A stretch of 5,019 nt of DNA. Origin: Pseudomonadota bacterium (lineage in GTDB: Bacteria; Pseudomonadota; Alphaproteobacteria; Sphingomonadales; Sphingomonadaceae). A program made the position numbers and the translations under genes. The notes beneath the pieces were generated by a model. That model saw only the letters and a program-made list of their open reading frames with translations, was not told the DNA's origin and made no database searches. Of the stretch, positions 1 to 5,019 are shown piece by piece (within the stretch, counting starts at the first letter, position 1; each line of letters starts with the position of its first letter). The stretch spans positions 1-5,019 of the forward strand of contig CANJKQ010000119.1 of the NCBI GenBank assembly GCA_947474905.1, written 5' to 3'.

Positions 1-359
1 GCATACATGGCGGGCAGAATGGCCTCATCATGCTGGAAATCGGCGTCCATCACCGCAATGACGCGCCCGTTTGCCGCCATTGCGCCTTCGATCACTGCGG
101 AGGCCAGCCCGCGCCGCCCCACCCGGCGCAGGCAACGCACCCTGGGTTCCTCTGCTGCCAGGCGATCGACTTCCGCCCAGGTGCGGTCCGGGCTGTCATC
201 GTCAACGATAATGATTTCCCAGGCGATATCGCCCAACGCCTTTGCCACTGCGTCAACCAGCGGCGCCATATTCGCCCGCTCATTATAGCTCGGCACCACC
301 AGCGAGAGCGCCGGCGCAGCAAGCGACGGAGAATTTGTTACGGGGTTGCGGTCTGCCAT
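1..359 (-). CDS. Family 2 glycosyltransferase, polyprenyl-phosphate sugar transferase type (partial, C-terminus beyond window)
   Basis: Reading from the ATG at 359 toward position 1, the frame stays open to the window edge and gives 119 residues. The N-terminus has the GT-A nucleotide-sugar fold: a hydrophobic strand ending in VVPSYNE (about residues 21-27), then IIIVDDDSPDRT (49-60), and a DxD-type metal-binding motif in MDADFQH (D105, D107). This pattern matches dolichol/polyprenol-phosphate mannosyl- or glucosyltransferases, which move a sugar from GDP- or UDP-sugar to a lipid phosphate at the cytoplasmic face of the membrane. The start is supported because an in-frame TAG lies five codons upstream and no earlier ATG exists; the ribosome-binding site is weak. 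The gene lies downstream of tRNA-Ser on the same strand, 53 bases away. The C-terminus, which may carry membrane helices or a GtrA-like domain, is outside the window, so the exact substrate cannot be named. Confidence 0.9.
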   Translation of the reverse strand, partial: MADRNPVTNSPSLAAPALSLVVPSYNERANMAPLVDAVAKALGDIAWEIIIVDDDSPDRTWAEVDRLAAEEPRVRCLRRVGRRGLASAVIEGAMAANGRVIAVMDADFQHDEAILPAMY

Positions 360-383
360 CTGCCCGTGCGCCTATCAGCGCGG

Positions 384-398
384 CTGGCCGCTGGCCAG
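384..398 (-). other. Small hairpin between tRNA-Ser and the glycosyltransferase gene
   Basis: A perfect 6-bp inverted repeat, CTGGCC-N3-GGCCAG, lies 14 bases downstream of the tRNA 3' end. It has no downstream T-run, so it is not a convincing terminator. It could be a weak terminator, a processing site, or chance in a GC-rich gap. If transcription reads through, the glycosyltransferase may be co-transcribed with the tRNA. Confidence 0.3.
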
Positions 399-412
399 AT
401 GCTAAAGGAGAA

Positions 413-502
<90 letters not shown>

Positions 503-553
503 GCTGGTTCGAGGATGTGGCGGCACCAGGTGCCGGCCGGGTCGAGCGCGCGC

Positions 554-581
554 CTCTAACGCAAAGGGTGGGTCGGCACAA
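554..581 (-). promoter_or_regulatory. Probable promoter of tRNA-Ser
   Basis: On the minus strand TTGTGC (581-576) is followed after 16 bases by TTAGAG (559-554), a -35/-10 pair of sigma-70 type. The TTAGAG is followed by a GC-rich block (GCGCGCGC), similar to stable-RNA promoters with a GC-rich discriminator. Transcription would start roughly 45 bases before the mature tRNA 5' end at 502. Position and strand fit; the match to consensus is only partial. Confidence 0.5.
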
Positions 582-624
582 GCGCCCGCTTGCCACCCGG
601 CGGAATACTATTAAATTTGTAACC

Positions 625-1005
625 ATGACCAAAGCCACCAGCCCCGCACCGGGCGAGTCTAACGCCGCAGCCGCCCCCCCTGTCGCGCATGCCCAATTCG
701 CGATCGGCGATGTCGTGCGCCACCGCCATTTCGATTTTCGCGGCGTGATCTTCGACGTCGATCCGGTCTTTGCGAATAGCGAGGAATGGTATGCGTCGAT
801 CCCCGCCGATGTGCGGCCGCGCAAGGACCAGCCCTTTTACCATCTGCTCGCCGAAAATGCCGAATCGAGCTATGTCGCCTATGTCAGCCAGCAAAACCTG
901 GTGCATGACGACAGCGAGGAACCCGTCGACCATCCCGCCATCAACGGCTTGTTCAGCGATTACGCCCAGGGTCGCTATCAGTTGCGGCGCGAGCACCGGC
1001 ACTAG
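625..1005 (+). CDS. hspQ: Heat shock protein HspQ (YccV-like, hemimethylated-DNA-binding family)
   Basis: The 126-residue product has a low-complexity N-terminal extension (about residues 1-23, rich in Ala and Pro), followed by the HspQ/YccV domain. This begins at FAIGDVVRHRHFDFRGVIFDVDP (25-47) and continues through NSEEWYASIP, RPRKDQPFYHLLAENAE (64-80) and YVAYVSQQNL (83-92). In E. coli HspQ is a small heat-shock protein that binds hemimethylated DNA and acts as a specificity factor for Lon protease. The alphaproteobacterial form is longer than the E. coli one (about 105 aa), mainly because of the N-terminal extension and an insert around EEWYASIPADVRPRKDQ. The ATG at 625 is the best start, but no Shine-Dalgarno sequence precedes it. 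The gene is divergent from tRNA-Ser and upstream of rplU on the same strand. Confidence 0.93.
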   Translation: MTKATSPAPGESNAAAAPPVAHAQFAIGDVVRHRHFDFRGVIFDVDPVFANSEEWYASIPADVRPRKDQPFYHLLAENAESSYVAYVSQQNLVHDDSEEPVDHPAINGLFSDYAQGRYQLRREHRH

Positions 1006-1010
1006 GATTT

Positions 1011-1034
1011 CCCGATATCGTGCCCGATATCGTG
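1011..1034. repeat. Perfect tandem duplication of a 12-bp unit, each with an 8-bp palindrome
   Basis: The unit CCCGATATCGTG occurs twice head to tail (1011-1022 and 1023-1034). Each copy contains the palindrome CGATATCG, so the two palindromes can also pair with each other as an 8-bp stem with a 4-nt TGCC loop (1013-1032). The repeat starts 5 bases after the hspQ stop and ends just before the TTGACA at 1036. It could be a hspQ terminator lacking a T-run, a protein-binding site for the rplU promoter, or a simple duplication. Confidence 0.85.
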
Positions 1035-1035
1035 G

Positions 1036-1064
1036 TTGACAGGCAGGCCCGCTTCGCCTAGCTG
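1036..1064 (+). promoter_or_regulatory. Probable rplU-rpmA promoter
   Basis: A perfect -35 hexamer TTGACA (1036-1041) lies about 90 bases before rplU. The spacing places the -10 around 1058-1064 (CTAGCTG), which matches the E. coli consensus poorly; many alphaproteobacterial housekeeping promoters also have a strong -35 and a degenerate -10. Transcription would begin near 1070, giving a leader of about 60 nt that holds the hairpin described next. Confidence 0.5.
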
Positions 1065-1068
1065 GCAG

Positions 1069-1118
1069 CTCTTTCCCGCGCCGGCATCTGCTTGGCGCGG
1101 GGTTATCGTTTGGAAGAG
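1069..1118 (+). promoter_or_regulatory. Structured 5' leader of rplU (candidate ribosomal-protein leader)
   Basis: CCCGCGCC (1075-1082) and GGCGCGGG (1094-1101) form a perfect 8-bp stem with an 11-nt loop. Outside it, CTCTTTCC (1069-1076) can pair, with one bulged T, with GGAAGAG (1112-1118), the purine-rich stretch that would serve as the rplU ribosome-binding site. The two pairings share two bases, so they compete slightly. Leaders that hide the ribosome-binding site are known for many ribosomal protein operons, including L21 leaders in Firmicutes. That this one is regulatory is inference; the stem itself is directly visible. Confidence 0.45.
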
Positions 1119-1129
1119 TGATAAAAGCC

Positions 1130-1510
1130 ATGTTCGCAGTCGTGCGCACGGGCGGCAAGCAGTATCGCGTTGCCGCAGGAGACAAGATCGTCGTCGAAAA
1201 GATCGACGGAGATGCCGGCCAGACGGTGACGCTGGGCGACGTTCTGCTCGCGGGCGATGGCAGCGAGCTGAAGCCCGTTGCCGGCCTTACCGTGGCCGCC
1301 GAAATCGTCGCGCAGGCCAAGGGCGAGAAGGTTATCGTCTTCAAAAAGCGCCGCCGCCACAATTATCGCCGCCGCAACGGCCATCGCCAGCAGCACACGA
1401 TCCTGAAGATCGTCGCGATCGGCGCCGCCGAAACGAAGGCGAAGGCCAAGAAGGCTGATGCCGCACCCGTGGAGGCGACCGCCGCCCCCGCCGAGGCTGC
1501 GCAGGCCTGA
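1130..1510 (+). CDS. rplU: 50S ribosomal protein L21
   Basis: The 126-residue product begins [20 protein letters not shown], the canonical L21 N-terminus, and contains the basic L21 signature [19 protein letters not shown] (69-87) followed by HTILKI. L21 binds 23S rRNA in the large subunit. The core ends near residue 98. A lysine/alanine-rich tail of about 28 residues follows, whereas E. coli L21 has 103 residues in total; tails of this kind occur in alphaproteobacterial L21. I chose the ATG at 1130 because it gives the conserved N-terminus; a GTG at 1118 is in frame but overlaps the purine-rich GGAAGAG that probably acts as the ribosome-binding site. rpmA follows 31 bases downstream. Confidence 0.98.
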   Translation: MFAVVRTGGKQYRVAAGDKIVVEKIDGDAGQTVTLGDVLLAGDGSELKPVAGLTVAAEIVAQAKGEKVIVFKKRRRHNYRRRNGHRQQHTILKIVAIGAAETKAKAKKADAAPVEATAAPAEAAQA

Positions 1511-1541
1511 TCCAGCAACCGGTTAGACGAGGAAGTTAGCA

Positions 1542-1811
1542 ATGGCACATAAGAAAGCAGGCGGCTCGTCGCGCAACGGTCGCGATTCGGCAGGCCGCCG
1601 CCTTGGCGTCAAGAAGTTCGGCGGGCAGGAAGTCGTCGCCGGCAACATTCTGGTGCGTCAGCGCGGGACCAAATTCTATCCCGGCCGCAATGTCGGCATC
1701 GGCAAGGACCACACGCTGTTCGCGCTGACCGACGGTCGCGTGACCTTCCATTCGGGCAAACTCGGCCGAACCTTTTGTTCGGTCGACGCGATGGCAATCG
1801 CGGCCGAATAA
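1542..1811 (+). CDS. rpmA: 50S ribosomal protein L27
   Basis: The 89-residue product is full-length L27. It starts [20 protein letters not shown], with the flexible N-terminal tail that reaches the peptidyl-transferase centre. The family motif follows ([11 protein letters not shown], then [13 protein letters not shown]), and later GKDHTLFAL. There is no cleavable N-terminal extension of the kind found in Firmicutes. GAGGA at 1529-1533, 8 bases before the ATG, is a good ribosome-binding site. It is the second gene of the rplU-rpmA operon and is followed by an intrinsic terminator at 1880-1915. Confidence 0.98.
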   Translation: MAHKKAGGSSRNGRDSAGRRLGVKKFGGQEVVAGNILVRQRGTKFYPGRNVGIGKDHTLFALTDGRVTFHSGKLGRTFCSVDAMAIAAE

Positions 1812-1855
1812 CATCGGGCAGCCGGCCGGGTTGCCCAAGCGGGCGACCCGAAAAG

Positions 1856-1870
1856 TCCGGCATATCCGGA
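1856..1870 (+). other. Short hairpin between rpmA and its terminator
   Basis: TCCGG (1856-1860) and CCGGA (1866-1870) form a 5-bp stem with a CATAT loop, ten bases before the main terminator. A further GGGCA/TGCCC pairing is possible at 1816-1835. These may be 3' mRNA structures that stabilise the transcript, or chance in a GC-rich gap. Confidence 0.3.
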
Positions 1871-1879
1871 CGATCGCAC

Positions 1880-1915
1880 AAGGGAGACGGGTCAGCCCGC
1901 CTCCCTTTTTCTTTT
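1880..1915 (+). terminator. Intrinsic terminator of the rplU-rpmA operon
   Basis: AAGGGAG (1880-1886) and CGGG (1888-1891) pair with CCCG (1896-1899) and CTCCCTT (1901-1907) around a TCAG loop, with one A/C mismatch. The stem runs directly into a T-rich tract (1906-1915, broken by a single C). This is a textbook Rho-independent terminator 68 bases after the rpmA stop. It implies that the downstream GNAT, TetR and obgE genes depend on other promoters or on readthrough. Confidence 0.9.
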
Positions 1916-1931
1916 GCTCCCTCAACCAGTT

Positions 1932-1970
1932 CTGTCGCGTTTTCGTCATCGAGACGTGCGAACGCGACAG
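1932..1970. promoter_or_regulatory. Ten-bp inverted repeat upstream of the GNAT gene
   Basis: CTGTCGCGTT (1932-1941) is perfectly repeated in reverse as AACGCGACAG (1961-1970). Inside, CGTC (1944-1947) pairs with GACG (1953-1956) around the loop ATCGA. As RNA this gives a 10-bp plus 4-bp stem-loop; as DNA it is a dyad that could bind a dimeric regulator. It lies between the rpmA terminator and the GNAT ribosome-binding site. No T-run follows, so it is not a terminator. A further copy of AACGCG occurs at 1972-1977. Confidence 0.6.
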
Positions 1971-1996
1971 TAACGCGCCAACGAGGAGAGACTGCG

Positions 1997-2557
1997 ATGT
2001 TCGCCCGGACCCAGAGGTTGACGCTACGGCCATTATGGCTTGACGACGCAGAGGCGGTGACCAACGCCATTGCCCATCAGTCGGTGGTCATCAACCTGTC
2101 GAGCGTGCCCTGGCCCTATAGCATTGACGATGCCCGCGCGTGGTTGTCGGCACCCAAAGTCGGTCGCGATGCGACGCTCGCTATCCTTGCCCATGAAGGC
2201 TTGCCGCAACCGCGCCTGATTGGCGTCATCGGGGTTCACGCCGAAGGAGACGGGCATGAGCTGGGCTATTGGTTGACGCCCGATGCCTGGGGGCGTGGCT
2301 ATGCGACCGAGGCGGGGCGCGCGATGCTGGGCGTAGCGCGCTATGGCCTCGGCTTGCGTCACCTGAGTGCTGGCCACTTTGTCGACAATCCGGCATCGGC
2401 GCGCGTGCTGTGCAAGCTTGGCTTCCGCCCAACGGGCCGGGTCGAGCCGCAATTTTCGCGCGGGCGCGGTGCCGAGGTGGCGTGCGTCAAACTGGCAATC
2501 GATCTCGCCGAAATCGGCTCGACCGATGCCGATCACGATTGTCGAATGGCGGCGTAG
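1997..2557 (+). CDS. GNAT family N-acetyltransferase (RimJ/RimL type)
   Basis: The 186-residue product has the layout of RimJ/RimL-type acetyltransferases. RLTLRPLWLDDAEA (7-20) is the usual first strand and helix. Motif A is LGYWLTPDAWGRGYATEA (89-106), whose GRGYA loop binds the pyrophosphate of acetyl-CoA. FVDNPASARVLCKLGF (128-143) is the motif B region, with the conserved Asn and the helix near the active site. Family members acetylate protein N-termini (for example S5, S18 and L7/L12), amino-sugars or small molecules; the substrate here cannot be read from sequence. The ATG at 1997 has a strong AGGAG at 1984-1988, 8 bases upstream. GNAT genes are frequent between rpmA and obgE in alphaproteobacteria, which is consistent with a translation-linked role, but that is inference. 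Confidence 0.92.
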   Translation: MFARTQRLTLRPLWLDDAEAVTNAIAHQSVVINLSSVPWPYSIDDARAWLSAPKVGRDATLAILAHEGLPQPRLIGVIGVHAEGDGHELGYWLTPDAWGRGYATEAGRAMLGVARYGLGLRHLSAGHFVDNPASARVLCKLGFRPTGRVEPQFSRGRGAEVACVKLAIDLAEIGSTDADHDCRMAA

Positions 2558-2589
2558 GCGCGCATCAACACCATTATGGCAGGGGCGTG

Positions 2590-2628
2590 ACGGTTGCTTT
2601 TGCGGGAAATTACCCGCAATTGAACCGT
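2590..2628. promoter_or_regulatory. Nested inverted repeat, candidate TetR operator
   Basis: The inner arms TTGCGGG (2600-2606) and CCCGCAA (2613-2619) are perfect, with a 6-bp AAATTA centre. The outer arms ACGGTT (2590-2595) and AACCGT (2623-2628) are also perfect, with 4- and 3-base gaps to the inner arms. The element lies in the 101-bp gap before the TetR gene, and a possible TTGAAC -35 (2620-2625) overlaps the right side, so a bound repressor would block it. TetR proteins bind such dyads as dimers and often control their own gene. An alternative is a stem-loop that ends GNAT transcription, since CCCTTTTTATT follows 8 bases after the outer arm. Confidence 0.55.
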
Positions 2629-2658
2629 TCGCCCGCCCTTTTTATTGAGCTGATTATT

Positions 2659-4312
<1,654 letters not shown>

Positions 4313-4324
4313 CTTGAGCTTGAG
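4313..4324. repeat. Tandem CTTGAG duplication after obgE
   Basis: CTTGAG occurs twice directly after the obgE stop (4313-4318 and 4319-4324). It is a short repeat with no evident function and may be replication slippage. Confidence 0.6.
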
Positions 4325-4361
4325 CCTGGGCTTTCGCTATCGTGCGATCGCTTCAAAACCT

Positions 4362-4412
4362 CGTCATTGCGAGCGCAGCGAAGCAATCCAGCCCCCGCGC
4401 TGGTGGATTGCT
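4362..4412. repeat. Dispersed palindromic repeat (REP-like) between convergent genes
   Basis: The segment starting CGTCATTGCGAGCGCAGCGA resembles a family of short palindromic repeats that I recognise from many bacterial intergenic regions (CATTGCGAG...GAAGCAATCC type). AGCAATCCA (4382-4390) is repeated in reverse as TGGATTGCT (4404-4412), giving a 9-bp stem; within the left half TTGC (4367-4370) can pair with GCAA (4383-4386). It fills the gap between the obgE stop and the convergent minus-strand gene, and its right arm overlaps two bases of that gene's stop codon (4413-4411). It may act as a bidirectional transcription stop or mRNA 3' stabiliser. Copy number elsewhere in the genome cannot be judged here. 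Confidence 0.7.
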
Positions 4413-5019
4413 AAACCGCCCCACTCCCCTTGGCCGTCGCGATCATGCTGTCGACGATCGTCTGGTCGACCACATCCTGCGGCCCCCAGATGGGATAGGT
4501 GATGGCGTGGATGCCGACATATTTGTGGCGGTGATGGACATCGCACAGCACCCACAAATTGTCGGCAGCGTGATCGACCCATTGCTTGATGCGGTCGAGC
4601 GTCATGTGGCCTGACGCATAATCGGCGTCGAACGCGCGATAGATGGGGTCAAGCCCGGCGAAATGCTGGTCATTGGCGCGCGATGCCGCCGCGCGAGCGA
4701 GGCCGGGAAGGATATGCTGGTTGAACTTCGCTTCGTCGATCGCATTGGCGAGCGCCCATTCGATTGTGTGATGATGCGTCTCCATCTGGATCGCGCCGAA
4801 CGGGTTTTTGGCGGGATCGCTCAATGTTGAATGCTGGACGCCGCAGACCAGGCAATGCTTGTCATCCACCACCGTCATCTGGTGATGAATCTTGGCATAT
4901 TCGGGCGACTCGGCGCGCTTGTCGTGCGGCGGATAAAAGGCCTTTTCGTCCAGCATGCGTTCGACGACATGGGTATGATTGAGCGTGTCATCCTGGCTGT
5001 TGTGCGACCCGCGCGCGGC
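4411..5019 (-). CDS. HNH-like nuclease-fold protein of unknown function (partial, N-terminus beyond window)
   Basis: The frame is open from the window edge to a TAG at 4413-4411, giving 202 visible residues; the first internal ATG is at 4956, but the 21 codons before it are also open, so the true start is probably upstream. Counting from that Met, there is a C35-x2-C38 pair (CLVCG), a histidine cluster METHHHTIEW (58-67), and N133-LWVLC138-DVHH142-RH. This order (CxxC, His-His, Asn, Cys, His) resembles HNH/beta-beta-alpha-metal endonuclease folds, with the cysteines as a zinc knuckle. I do not recognise the specific family, and no helicase, methylase or toxin partner gene is visible. It converges on obgE. 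It could also be a metal-binding protein without nuclease activity. Confidence 0.75.
   Translation of the reverse strand, partial: AARGSHNSQDDTLNHTHVVERMLDEKAFYPPHDKRAESPEYAKIHHQMTVVDDKHCLVCGVQHSTLSDPAKNPFGAIQMETHHHTIEWALANAIDEAKFNQHILPGLARAAASRANDQHFAGLDPIYRAFDADYASGHMTLDRIKQWVDHAADNLWVLCDVHHRHKYVGIHAITYPIWGPQDVVDQTIVDSMIATAKGSGAV

Noticed and set aside
1118..1129. GTG start for rplU adding four residues
   Set aside because: It overlaps the purine-rich ribosome-binding stretch, and L21 proteins begin at the conserved Met-Phe/Tyr-Ala-Val.
556..1362. Long minus-strand open frame (268 codons) across hspQ and rplU
   Set aside because: It is antisense to two clearly identified genes and its translation shows no family motif; GC-rich codon bias makes such frames common.
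1775..1996. Extended start for the GNAT gene
   Set aside because: It would overlap the end of rpmA and cross the terminator; the ATG at 1997 has a strong ribosome-binding site and fits the family N-terminus.
2269..2658. N-terminal extension of the TetR gene to an upstream start
   Set aside because: It would overlap the GNAT gene out of frame and give a protein far longer than TetR family members; homology starts near 2659-2700.

Overview
The window looks like a GC-rich alphaproteobacterial chromosome. Protein sequences (HspQ, L21, L27, ObgE) and gene order point to the Sphingomonadales (Sphingomonas/Sphingopyxis-like). That placement rests on recognition of protein families and codon use, not on a search. 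No prophage, CRISPR array, transposase or obvious defence island is visible. The core is an ordinary housekeeping region with some non-coding structures worth checking.

Layout. At the left edge, on the minus strand, lies the N-terminal part of a family 2 glycosyltransferase (1-359, cut by the window edge). It is preceded on the same strand by a complete tRNA-Ser(CGA) with encoded CCA (413-502) and a likely tRNA promoter (554-581). Divergent from these, on the plus strand, is hspQ (625-1005). Then comes the rplU-rpmA pair for ribosomal proteins L21 and L27 (1130-1811), with a structured leader and closed by a clear intrinsic terminator (1880-1915). Next are a RimJ/RimL-type GNAT acetyltransferase (1997-2557), a TetR-family regulator (2659-3258), and obgE/cgtA (3263-4312), whose start lies only 4 bases after the regulator's stop. 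Convergent on the minus strand is a 5'-truncated, histidine-rich protein with an HNH-like motif (4411-5019). A repeat-like palindrome (about 4362-4412) lies between the two convergent stops.

How the genes fit together. rplU-rpmA-obgE is a widespread translation and ribosome-assembly cluster, and in alphaproteobacteria GNAT genes are often found between rpmA and obgE. Here a TetR regulator is also placed directly in front of obgE, with a nested inverted repeat (2590-2628) in its upstream gap. This suggests that a repressor may control both itself and an essential ribosome-assembly GTPase. A second, 10-bp inverted repeat (1932-1970) sits in front of the GNAT gene. The rplU leader can form a hairpin whose flanks may pair with the ribosome-binding site. 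These regulatory ideas are inference from sequence symmetry.
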